This document shows, piece after piece, positions 43,327 to 50,763 of a DNA stretch of 64,000 nt. Under the pieces are notes generated by a model. It worked only from the letters and a program-made list of their open reading frames with translations, was not told the origin of the DNA and did not search any database. Position 1 is the stretch's first letter. Each line of letters starts with the position of its first letter. The translations under genes were made by a program, and so were the position numbers. The stretch comes from a virus, in the IMG/VR virus record IMGVR_UViG_3300042897_000994, positions 1 to 64,000 of that record, one strand, 5' to 3'.

Positions 43327-44835
43327 ATGGATTTAAGACTTTCTGATGATAAGAGATTTTTAATCATTGAAAGTTGTACTGAAATGGAGTACGAACAGCT
43401 AAAGCTGTCTCTGACTAAAAAGATCGATGGCTGGAGATTTCACCCTCTAGTTAAAAAGAAATTATGGGACGGAAATATCAGTTTCATAAAAGGAAATAAA
43501 ATTCCGGCAGGTCTCTGGAAAGAGGTACTCGACATTGGCCAAGAATATAGTTTCGTGGTTAATATGAAAGGTACAACTATACTTTTTGATTCTGAAATCA
43601 AAGAAGAAGAATTTATTGCATGGGCAACTGAATTCTTCAAAAAACATCCTAAATACAAACCGAGGGACTATCAAATTCAAGCAGCTTATAGAATTTTAAG
43701 ATATAGAAGATGTCTTGCAGAGCTCGCAACATCAGCCGGAAAGACTCTTATATCTTTTATGGTAATTGCGTATTTGTTAGAAGTTTTAAAGAAAAAGAGA
43801 ATACTCTTTATTGTTCCTAACGTATCTCTGGTTCTTCAAGCAACCGAAGATTTTGATGAATATAATTTAAAAGAGAGAGTACCTCTCAAAATTCAGCAAA
43901 TTTACGCAGGTGCAAAAATTAAAGCAAGTTCTAATATTGTAGTTGGAACATATCAATCTCTGGTCAAAAAGCCTGCAGATTATTATGAGAGCTTTGATGT
44001 AGTTATGATCGATGAAACTCACAAAGCAAAATCAAATTCAATAAGATCGATTCTTGATCAGTGCTGGCACTGTGATTATAGATTTGGTCTTTCTGGAACA
44101 ATTCCTAAAAGAGGAACTGTAGACAGATTAACCCTGATGGCATGTACTGGGCCTCTTATCACAAATGTAAGTGCTAATTATCTTCAGCAAGAAGGCCACG
44201 TTTCTCTTTGTAAAGTTCATATTTTTGAAATGGATTATGCTTCTAACGAACAAAAAGAAGCTTTCTATTTCTTGTCAAAAACTCCAGAAGACAGAAAAAA
44301 GCTTTTTTCCCTAGAACAGAATTTTATAGTAGGTTCTTTAAAAAGAAGAGAATTTATCACTAAAGTAATTGCTAGTTCGACGAACAATAGCTTGGTTTTA
44401 TTCTATCGAATTGAACAAGGAGAAGCCTTGTATAATGAGCTAAGACAACTTCCAGACAAAGAAGTCTACTATGTAGACGGCGGAACTGATAAGGATATCA
44501 GAGAAGTTTATAAGAAGAAAATGGAAGGTGGAGATAATGTAATTCTAGTTGCCTCATTTGGAACCTTTTCAACCGGTATCTCTGTACAAAACATTCATAA
44601 TATCTTCTTAACCGAATCTTTTAAATCTGAAGTAATTATCAGGCAGTCTATCGGTAGAGGTTTGAGAAAGCACAGCTCAAAATCAATGTTGAATATCATC
44701 GATTTTGTAGATGATTTTCGCTACAATGAAGGCGGCAAATATTGGACCAATTACTTATATAAACATTCAGAAACTCGAATAGAGATCTACAAAGACCAGA
44801 AGTTTCCGTATGAAGTGAAAAAATTCAAATTCTAA
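43327..44835 (+). CDS. uvsW: UvsW-like SF2 DNA helicase
   Basis: The protein has 502 residues (T4 UvsW: 503). Superfamily 2 motifs appear in order: Q-like RDYQIQAAYRIL, Walker A ATSAGKT (134-140), VPNVSLVLQ, DETH (229-232), SGT (256-258), and motif VI IRQSIGRGLRKH. The N-terminal ~110 residues match the small UvsW N-domain in position (KIDGWRFHPLVKKKLWDGNI). It remodels branched DNA, removes R-loops and turns off origin-dependent replication in T4. Confidence 0.92.
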   Translation: MDLRLSDDKRFLIIESCTEMEYEQLKLSLTKKIDGWRFHPLVKKKLWDGNISFIKGNKIPAGLWKEVLDIGQEYSFVVNMKGTTILFDSEIKEEEFIAWATEFFKKHPKYKPRDYQIQAAYRILRYRRCLAELATSAGKTLISFMVIAYLLEVLKKKRILFIVPNVSLVLQATEDFDEYNLKERVPLKIQQIYAGAKIKASSNIVVGTYQSLVKKPADYYESFDVVMIDETHKAKSNSIRSILDQCWHCDYRFGLSGTIPKRGTVDRLTLMACTGPLITNVSANYLQQEGHVSLCKVHIFEMDYASNEQKEAFYFLSKTPEDRKKLFSLEQNFIVGSLKRREFITKVIASSTNNSLVLFYRIEQGEALYNELRQLPDKEVYYVDGGTDKDIREVYKKKMEGGDNVILVASFGTFSTGISVQNIHNIFLTESFKSEVIIRQSIGRGLRKHSSKSMLNIIDFVDDFRYNEGGKYWTNYLYKHSETRIEIYKDQKFPYEVKKFKF

Positions 44836-44838
44836 AGA

Positions 44839-44847
44839 TATATAAAA
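44839..44847 (+). promoter_or_regulatory. Late-promoter-like element
   Basis: AGATATATAAAAAAAATT, core TATATAAAA, 16 nt before the ATG at 44864. It marks the switch from recombination genes to the accessory block. Confidence 0.65.
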
Positions 44848-44863
44848 AAAATTATTTTTAAGG

Positions 44864-45697
44864 ATGCAACCAATACAGAAATTTTCTGATTACTTCAAAG
44901 GTTATCAGACTACACAAGAAGCTATTCGCGAAGCAGATCTTCAAAAAGAATACGGTGAAGTTTTCATGTCTCTTTTGAAAAAATATGGAGTTAGTAGTCC
45001 AGCAGAGCTAGACGAAGAAAAGAAGAAAGAATTTTTCGATGAAATCGGAGGTCTTTATAAAAAGGGAGAAGGTCAAACTGCTAAGGGCGAAGAATTAGTA
45101 GACACTGAAAAACCTGAGCCCGTTAAAGAAGAGGAAAATGAAGAAGAGGAAGAAGAAGACGAAGAAGGTGTGAAGATTCCTAAAAAGAAAGACGAAGAAA
45201 CAGCTGCAGAAATAGAAGCAGAAATCGATGATATGGGTGAACCTAAAGATTCTGAAGATAAAGGAGATGAAGTTCCTAAAGACTCAGAAGAAGTCGAGGT
45301 AGAAGTTGAAGAAGAACCTGCAGCACCAGAAGCTGGAACTGAGGTTGATAAAGAAGAAGATAAAGAAACTGACAAAGATATTGAAGCTGAGATTGATGCA
45401 ATGGGTGAACCTAAAGATTCTGAAGATAAAGGAGATGAAGTTCCCGCCGATGCTGAAGAAGTTGAAGTAGAAGTTGAAGAAGAACCTGCAGCACCAGAAG
45501 CTGGAACTGAGGTTGATAAAGAAGAAGATAAAGACACAGCAAAAGAAATCGAAGCTGATAAAGTTGAAATGGGTAAACCAAAGAAAGCTGTTATGAGTTT
45601 TGATGAATTTGTTTCTTCTAAGAATGAGTCTACTACCAAAGGAGAAGAATCCGAATTAGAGGATGAAGATTTGGATGATGTAGACGATCTTGGGTAA
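44864..45697 (+). CDS. Acidic repeat protein with putative capsid-targeting N-terminus, 277 aa
   Basis: The N-terminus MQPIQKFSDYFKGYQ resembles the F-x-[DE]-[FY] targeting peptides of the neighbouring genes and is followed by I-R-E|A (residues 21-24), a prohead-protease-like site. Residues ~28-70 (EVFMSLLKKYGVSSPAELDE, EKKKEFFDEIGGLY) form a short motif I know from other phage internal proteins but cannot name. From ~75 to 240 the protein is very acidic and contains a 56-residue repeat. A second F-x-E-F motif (MSFDEFVSSKNES) lies near residue 245. It could act as scaffold, core or packaged protein. It is led by a late-promoter motif. Confidence 0.6.
   Translation: MQPIQKFSDYFKGYQTTQEAIREADLQKEYGEVFMSLLKKYGVSSPAELDEEKKKEFFDEIGGLYKKGEGQTAKGEELVDTEKPEPVKEEENEEEEEEDEEGVKIPKKKDEETAAEIEAEIDDMGEPKDSEDKGDEVPKDSEEVEVEVEEEPAAPEAGTEVDKEEDKETDKDIEAEIDAMGEPKDSEDKGDEVPADAEEVEVEVEEEPAAPEAGTEVDKEEDKDTAKEIEADKVEMGKPKKAVMSFDEFVSSKNESTTKGEESELEDEDLDDVDDLG
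45211..45600 (+). repeat. 168-nt tandem coding repeat (2 full copies plus a partial)
   Basis: ATGGGTGAACC lies at 45233 and 45401, and the related ATGGGTAAACC at 45569; each step is exactly 168 nt (56 codons). The first two copies are nearly identical at the DNA level (GATTCTGAAGATAAAGGAGA in both), which suggests a recent duplication. The third copy is degenerate. Confidence 0.85.
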
Positions 45698-45712
45698 TCA
45701 CAAAAAAATGAA

Positions 45713-46843
45713 ATGAAGCACATTAAACTATTTGAAGAATTCTCGGCCACATTCGAGGCTCAAACCAAGCTAACACCTGAGCAAGAGAAGTTCTTAAATA
45801 GGTCAGTAGGAGGAACTTGGTCTTTGAATCCTCAGACAGGACTTGTTGATGTAGATGGCTATGTCAACTGTTCTAATGAGGGTCTACAAGATCTTAAAGG
45901 CGTCAGATTCGGGAACGTAAGTGGGAGTTTCTCGTGCAGCTATAATAAGCTCACAAGTCTGGCAGGAGCACCACAGACCGTTGGTAAGGATTTCCATTGT
46001 GATATGAATAAGCTCACCTCACTGGTGGGAGCACCACAGGCTGTTGGGGGGATAAATGCCTTTACTGTATCAGGCACTACGGGGAGTTTCTGGTGTATGA
46101 ACAATCAGCTCACCTCACTGGTGGGAGCACCGCAGGCTGTTGGCGGGGATTTCCGTTGTCATAACAATGTGCTCACCTCTCTAGAGGGAGCACCTCAGAC
46201 CGTTAAATGGGGTTTCCTTTGTAGTAACAATCAGCTCACCTCTCTAGTGGGAGCACCAAAGACCGTTGGTAAGGAATTCGATTGTAGTAACAATCAGCTC
46301 ACCTCACTGGTGGGAGCACCTCAGAAGGTTGGTGACGAATTCGATTGTAGAAATAATCCTCAACTTACCTCATTAGAAGGAGCGCCGAAAGCAAAGAGAA
46401 TTGCTAGTGATATTAATAAAACCACGGTGGCTCCGCGGTCTTTTTCTATTGCCAGCGAATTCGAGGATTATGAAAATGGCAAAACTTATGATCTACAGGG
46501 TGAATGGGAAGATTTTAATTTTTCTGTTAAAGGAGACACCGTAATCTTTTCTGGTAAAGCTTATATAGGTGATGTAAAAGGAAGTTATAGTGATAAAAGG
46601 GGTTTAGAAATGACCATGATGGTTGATATATTCACATTTGCAGATTGGTTTAAAGATAATCCTGTAAAGATCATATATAGAGTCAACAAAATCAAACCTG
46701 AAGATGTAATTGGTGATATTCATAACACCCTTGCCGCAATTAATGACTCTGGGACTGATTGGGAATCAGTAAAAGATGTTAGTAAATTTCTTAGAGATAA
46801 TGGATTAAAAACTACATCTAAAATATTAGAGCCTGAAGATTAA
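45713..46843 (+). CDS. Leucine-rich-repeat protein with putative capsid-targeting N-terminus, 376 aa
   Basis: The N-terminus MKHIKLFEEFSATFE resembles the putative targeting peptides of neighbouring proteins. Residues ~52-226 hold about eight LRR-like units of mostly 21 residues, of the form NNQLTSLVGAPQxVGxxFxC; one unit carries an 11-residue insert. The repeat bases are visibly richer in G and C than the flanks. Residues ~235-376 form an unrelated alpha/beta domain. LRR solenoids bind proteins. Similar LxSLxGxP repeats occur in phages and bacteria, with no known phage function. It follows the acidic protein by 15 nt and ends at a strong terminator, so the two are co-transcribed. Confidence 0.8.
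   Translation: MKHIKLFEEFSATFEAQTKLTPEQEKFLNRSVGGTWSLNPQTGLVDVDGYVNCSNEGLQDLKGVRFGNVSGSFSCSYNKLTSLAGAPQTVGKDFHCDMNKLTSLVGAPQAVGGINAFTVSGTTGSFWCMNNQLTSLVGAPQAVGGDFRCHNNVLTSLEGAPQTVKWGFLCSNNQLTSLVGAPKTVGKEFDCSNNQLTSLVGAPQKVGDEFDCRNNPQLTSLEGAPKAKRIASDINKTTVAPRSFSIASEFEDYENGKTYDLQGEWEDFNFSVKGDTVIFSGKAYIGDVKGSYSDKRGLEMTMMVDIFTFADWFKDNPVKIIYRVNKIKPEDVIGDIHNTLAAINDSGTDWESVKDVSKFLRDNGLKTTSKILEPED
45866..46391 (+). repeat. 63-nt leucine-rich coding repeats
   Basis: CAGCTCACCTC followed by GGGAGCACC recurs with a 63 nt step through most of the region (for instance CAATCAGCTCACCTC near 46102, 46227 and 46290). Copies are similar enough to allow slippage or recombination. G+C content is clearly above the surroundings. 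Confidence 0.85.
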
Positions 46844-46861
46844 TCAAAATTGATTCTAGAT

Positions 46862-46893
46862 AAAAAAGAGGTCACCTATGGCCTCTTTTTTTT
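46862..46893 (+). terminator. Intrinsic terminator after the LRR gene
   Basis: AAAAAAGAGG - TCACCTATGG - CCTCTTTTTTTT: ten-base stem arms with an eight-T tail, 18 nt after the LRR stop. Confidence 0.9.
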
Positions 46894-46946
46894 GTTTACA
46901 TAATTACTTATTATAATAAAAAAAGAATGCCCTAAAATGCACGAGA

Positions 46947-47402
46947 ATGAATTCGATGATTTTAATTGGTTCCCTGACCATCCCTTCAGTCAGCCCGCTA
47001 AACCTATTACAGGAACTATATCGGGAGAATCCCTGGAAGATGCTGGTATGTTGTCTATTTCTGAATCAGACAACCAGAAAGCAAGTCGACAAGATCCGTG
47101 AAGAATTTTTCTTAAGATATCCGTCTCCTCAAGATCTATTAAAAACTGGAGATGAAGAAATTGAAGATCTGATCAAATCTCTAGGGTTTAAAAGAGTTAG
47201 AACACAAAGACTAAAGAGATTCTCTCTAGAATTTATTTCTAAAGAATGGAAAGAACCTATTGAGTTACATGGAATAGGGAAGTATGCCCAAGAATCTTGG
47301 GAAATATTTCAGAAGCTCAACTTCAATGTTCAACCTACAGATGGAGCTTTAATCGATTATTTGAACTGGTTGGAAATATATAAAACAAATGGCAGGAATT
47401 AG
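46947..47402 (+). CDS. HhH-GPD DNA glycosylase, MBD4-like
   Basis: The protein has 151 residues. It shows ENPWKMLVCCLFLNQTTRKQ, the helix-hairpin-helix LHGIGKYAQESW (residues 107-118) and VQPTDGALIDYLNWL with the likely catalytic Asp132. This follows the catalytic domain of MBD4 (NPWK, HGIGKY, P-x-D-x-x-L-x-x-Y-x-x-WL). That enzyme removes T or U from G mismatches formed by cytosine deamination. No Fe-S cysteine cluster is present. The start is uncertain: an ATG at 46937 opens a different frame of 54 codons, so a frameshift or downstream start (46956) is possible. It overlaps the next gene by 14 nt. Confidence 0.8.
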   Translation: MNSMILIGSLTIPSVSPLNLLQELYRENPWKMLVCCLFLNQTTRKQVDKIREEFFLRYPSPQDLLKTGDEEIEDLIKSLGFKRVRTQRLKRFSLEFISKEWKEPIELHGIGKYAQESWEIFQKLNFNVQPTDGALIDYLNWLEIYKTNGRN

Positions 47403-48540
47403 TACATTAGATTCTTTTTACAAAAAAGAGGGAAAAGAAAAACTAGATAATCTTCTCAAGAATTATGTAGTGATAGTTGAGAAGTTTTCAGCTTGTAATT
47501 TTTACATTCAAAGATCGGGTGATCAGGTTTCTTTTTATAAGAAAGATGATCAAAACATGATAGGACTAATAGATAGAACTTTTACGCAATTATACGAAAA
47601 GGCTATTTCCCATTTTTTGAAATTTGACTCTACGGACTTTCCAGAAAACTATAGATTTGGTTTTGAATATTTTCCAAATAATAAACCCGGAGAGATTGAA
47701 TATATCAGTATTCCTGAAAATTCTTTAGTTCTAACGAGAATAATGATTAAAAATTCAGCAGGTAAAACTGTAAAAGTAATTGATGATGATAAAGTTCTAG
47801 AAAACTGGGCGAGCATTTTAGACGTTTCATACAACACTCCAATTTTTTCTGGTGAGCTTTCTGATAAACAGAGAAATACTCTTGTAGAAATGGTGATTAA
47901 TTCTTCAGACAATGTAAAACGTAAATTTCTTTCTCTTTTTGAATCATATGAAGCACCAGCTCAAAGTGACACTTTCGATTCATATATCTTTAAAATTGTT
48001 TCACCGGGATCTGTTAAAAAATATAAATTTGTAGATGTTTCTGTTCCTCTCACTGAAAAAACTTCACAAGAAGCAAGACGAGGTTCTGTGGATTCCGTTT
48101 CAATTTTAATCTTAGATGTTTTAGATTTTATCGAAAGTGAAGGACTTCCTCAACTGTTATCGGGCTCAAATGACGAGGAAAAATACATTGATCTTATTTC
48201 CCAACTGTACAATAGGTACATGAGTAAATATGAGAGTGGAGTTGCTGGAATGACTTTTGATAAAAAGGACTTTGCAGATTCTCCAGAGTTTGATGTTAAT
48301 TTAAACATGATTAAAAATCCAACAACTCTACGGTTTTTGGAAAAATCGGATACCAACAAGACTATATTTAAAATTCTTCTAAACTCATTTAGAAAGTATA
48401 GAGATACAGAAATGGCAAATGATGTCTTAACCCCACAGGTATTAAAAGACTTTAATCTTAGAGTTGATGAAATCAAATCTCTAAGCAAGAAAATCTCAAA
48501 TGATATAAAGACCTTTTCTGAATTTGTAGGTGATATATAA
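47389..48540 (+). CDS. Hypothetical protein, 383 aa
   Basis: Not recognised with confidence. The N-terminal half has NFYIQRSGDQVSFYKKDDQN, then PENYRFGFEYFPNNKPGEIE and NSLVLTRIMIKNSAGKTVKV. I associate this pattern with phage proteins loosely called nucleotidyltransferase-like, but no lysine-nucleotidyl (K-x-D/E-G) motif is seen. The C-terminal half is helical. Its ATG lies within the 3' end of the glycosylase gene, 3 nt after an AATATATAAAACAAAT element, which is too close for the usual late-promoter spacing. It is probably co-transcribed with the glycosylase. Confidence 0.6.
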   Translation: MAGISTLDSFYKKEGKEKLDNLLKNYVVIVEKFSACNFYIQRSGDQVSFYKKDDQNMIGLIDRTFTQLYEKAISHFLKFDSTDFPENYRFGFEYFPNNKPGEIEYISIPENSLVLTRIMIKNSAGKTVKVIDDDKVLENWASILDVSYNTPIFSGELSDKQRNTLVEMVINSSDNVKRKFLSLFESYEAPAQSDTFDSYIFKIVSPGSVKKYKFVDVSVPLTEKTSQEARRGSVDSVSILILDVLDFIESEGLPQLLSGSNDEEKYIDLISQLYNRYMSKYESGVAGMTFDKKDFADSPEFDVNLNMIKNPTTLRFLEKSDTNKTIFKILLNSFRKYRDTEMANDVLTPQVLKDFNLRVDEIKSLSKKISNDIKTFSEFVGDI

Positions 48541-48542
48541 AA
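48534..48542 (+). promoter_or_regulatory. Late-promoter-like element overlapping the upstream stop
   Basis: GGTGATATATAAAAAAATCC, core TATATAAAA, 14 nt before the ATG at 48557. The motif also encodes the last codons (GDI-stop) of the upstream gene. Confidence 0.65.
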
Positions 48543-48556
48543 AAATCCTATAAAAT

Positions 48557-50167
48557 ATGATAAGTAGTTTCGACGACTTTTTAGATGAAGGTAAAGTACA
48601 AGTTAAAAGACGGTATACTGAAAACTATCCGTCCAAACATGTTTATAGCGGAGCTAAAATCAGGAATGCAGTTCTTTCTGCAATTAAAGACGGCGTTGTA
48701 ACCGAAGAAGAATTTCAAAAGATTTTAGACGAAGCTGGAGCTTCTAGAATTTGGAAATACAAATACAATCATCTTTTTGACGTCAACGAAGACGGCGTAA
48801 AACTTTCATCAAAAGGTCTTAAACTCTGTCCTGTTGAAAGAATTGAAGAAGCTGATAAGATTGATGAAGTTTCAACTTCAATAGCTCAACAAAGACTAAT
48901 GGGAATGGCCTATGCCTTGAAAACGGGCGAAATGGACCCTGAGGATGCTAGTGATGAAGTAAAAGATTTAGCTAAAAACATGACAGTTAAACAGCTAAAA
49001 GATTTTGCATCTACCAAGCATAAAGGTCTTCCCTATAAAAAAGAAAATGAAAATCTTACATTACCAGATGTCCCCGGCATGGGAGCCGTTAAACTACCCG
49101 GAAACCCAGGAACATCTACACAGTTTGATAATCAAGAAACCGGATCTGGTGATATTCCTTACCCGATACCAAACAAGAAAAAAATGAAAAAAATGAAACT
49201 AATTCCAGAATCTTTTGAAGAGTTTTCAGAATCTCTAATCAATGAAGCATTTGCATCTTCTATTTTACAAAATTTAACTGCAGGAAAGTCAGATCTTAAC
49301 AAGAAATTTTTTGATGCATTGTCAAGAATGGGAATTGCTGCATCCGATATTGAAGATGATCAAATAATTGAATTGAAAACCAGCGATGCCAAAAAATATA
49401 CAAAGCAAAACCCCAATTCCATATTGATTTATTATTCTACTACAGAAAAGCCAAATCCGTTTGCTGGTAGTGGAGCATGGAGTAGTTCTAAAACTATCCC
49501 AGGTGATATGCCTTTAGCCGTTGTAAAAGATAAGATATACATGGGATTAAAATATGACAGATACTCTAGAGGAAGTAAACCAGAGTATTCTTTAGTTCAG
49601 AATCCAGGCGGCACTATAGGAATCGATAAAGCTGGAGGAACTTATGGTTCGGGATTAACGACATTAGATAAAATAGCAGCGGTGTCTGATATTGTGTATG
49701 TAATTGATCCTACTGTAATACCTTCTTCTTCTGCAAAAAGAGCAGAAAGAAAACAGTCTAGATCCGGAGCCACTGCATATGTTAGTGATAAAGATTTTAA
49801 AGCTCAAAATAAAGCAAGATACGATGTTATTCTAGCAGACAGAGCTTCTAAATTGCCACTAGATAAAGAAGTTGGTGAAGCTATCGATATTTTGGCTTCT
49901 CACATCAAAGATGCTATCTCTTCAGGAGCTAAAACTAGATATGGGGAAATCCTTATCGGTACAGATCCAAAAGGAAGAGAAATTAAAATGAGTGATGCCA
50001 GTAGCATCATGAGAAATCTTTTAGATGATTTTGGAAGATATGTAGATTATACAAATAAATCTGCAGAAGAAGGTAGTAGCAGATACTATGAAGCAGAATC
50101 TAAGCAATATGCTAAATCAGTTTCGGATAGACTTCGAAAAATTAAGAATAAAGACTATGCTTGGTAA
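48557..50167 (+). CDS. DUF3008-containing protein with two capsid-targeting-like motifs, 536 aa
   Basis: The N-terminus MISSFDDFLDEGK fits the targeting-peptide pattern. Residues ~102-159 (AQQRLMGMAYALKTGEMDPE, then LKDFASTKHKGLP) match the small DUF3008 motif common in phage proteins. Residues 213-231 (MKLIPESFEEFSESLINE-A) form a second, better targeting-like peptide. It ends in I-N-E|A, a prohead-protease-type site, and is preceded by an A-rich stretch with an ATG at 49193. The C-terminal ~305 residues are alpha/beta and not recognised. It may be two fused packaged proteins or a gene with an internal start. A terminator follows 38 nt downstream. Confidence 0.65.
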   Translation: MISSFDDFLDEGKVQVKRRYTENYPSKHVYSGAKIRNAVLSAIKDGVVTEEEFQKILDEAGASRIWKYKYNHLFDVNEDGVKLSSKGLKLCPVERIEEADKIDEVSTSIAQQRLMGMAYALKTGEMDPEDASDEVKDLAKNMTVKQLKDFASTKHKGLPYKKENENLTLPDVPGMGAVKLPGNPGTSTQFDNQETGSGDIPYPIPNKKKMKKMKLIPESFEEFSESLINEAFASSILQNLTAGKSDLNKKFFDALSRMGIAASDIEDDQIIELKTSDAKKYTKQNPNSILIYYSTTEKPNPFAGSGAWSSSKTIPGDMPLAVVKDKIYMGLKYDRYSRGSKPEYSLVQNPGGTIGIDKAGGTYGSGLTTLDKIAAVSDIVYVIDPTVIPSSSAKRAERKQSRSGATAYVSDKDFKAQNKARYDVILADRASKLPLDKEVGEAIDILASHIKDAISSGAKTRYGEILIGTDPKGREIKMSDASSIMRNLLDDFGRYVDYTNKSAEEGSSRYYEAESKQYAKSVSDRLRKIKNKDYAW

Positions 50168-50204
50168 CTTTATGCCTGTGTAGCATCATACTCTAAATTT
50201 CTTT

Positions 50205-50232
50205 AAGCTCGGTTTAGGCCGAGCTTTTTTTT
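50205..50232 (+). terminator. Intrinsic terminator
   Basis: AAGCTCGG - TTTAGG - CCGAGCTTTTTTTT: 8 bp stem and T-tail. It closes the accessory block and insulates the replication operon. Confidence 0.92.
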
Positions 50233-50283
50233 GTTAATTTCATAATAAGGTTAAACAATTGCAAGAGTTGTCATATAAATTTT

Positions 50284-50763
50284 ATGGCAAATCAAGATAA
50301 TACATGTTCGGATCTTCACATCGAAGATTTTTGGGAAAGAAGAACGCAGTTTACAACCGATACCCTTGGTGATATTTTAAATTTACAGGCAGAAACTCAA
50401 AAAAATATTTATGAATATGATTTTGAGAATATGTCTCTTCGCGACATTATGAATTTCTGGCACATGAATACTCATGCTATGATCGATGAAATTCATGAAG
50501 CTACAGATGCTTTAGGTGGAATTAGAGACGGTTCTGGAAATGCGATTTGGAAAAGATGGAAAAAAGACTATAAAAAATTCGAATCTTTGAAGTTTTCCGA
50601 TTTAAGCGAAAATGATCAACTGGAATGTAAATTTGAAATTGTGGACATGCTTCACTTTTTTATGAATTATGCGGCTTCTATTGGAATGACTTCTCAAGAA
50701 ATGTACAATATGTATATGAGTAAGAATAAAGAGAATAGAGAAAGACAAAAGCGAGGATATTAA
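50284..50763 (+). CDS. All-alpha dUTPase/dCTPase, gp56-like
   Basis: The protein has 159 residues. The metal site is made by MIDEIHEATDAL (Glu69, Glu72) and FEIVDMLHFFMNY (Glu118, Asp121). The C-terminal signature KNKENRERQKRGY is typical of dimeric dUTPases. T4 gp56 belongs to the same all-alpha family. It would remove dUTP (and perhaps dCTP) and supply dUMP for dTMP synthesis. The leader TCATATAAATTTT precedes the ATG. It starts the replication operon and its stop shares one base with the polymerase start (TAATG). Confidence 0.82.
   Translation: MANQDNTCSDLHIEDFWERRTQFTTDTLGDILNLQAETQKNIYEYDFENMSLRDIMNFWHMNTHAMIDEIHEATDALGGIRDGSGNAIWKRWKKDYKKFESLKFSDLSENDQLECKFEIVDMLHFFMNYAASIGMTSQEMYNMYMSKNKENRERQKRGY

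Noticed and set aside
45073-45750. 225-codon minus-strand frame opposite the acidic protein
   Set aside because: It is a serine-rich mirror of GAA/GAT codons and has no leader; the plus-strand gene has a promoter motif and start context.
46937-47101. 54-codon frame starting at the ATG at 46937
   Set aside because: It overlaps the MBD4-like frame, which carries the catalytic motifs; kept only as a note about an uncertain N-terminus.
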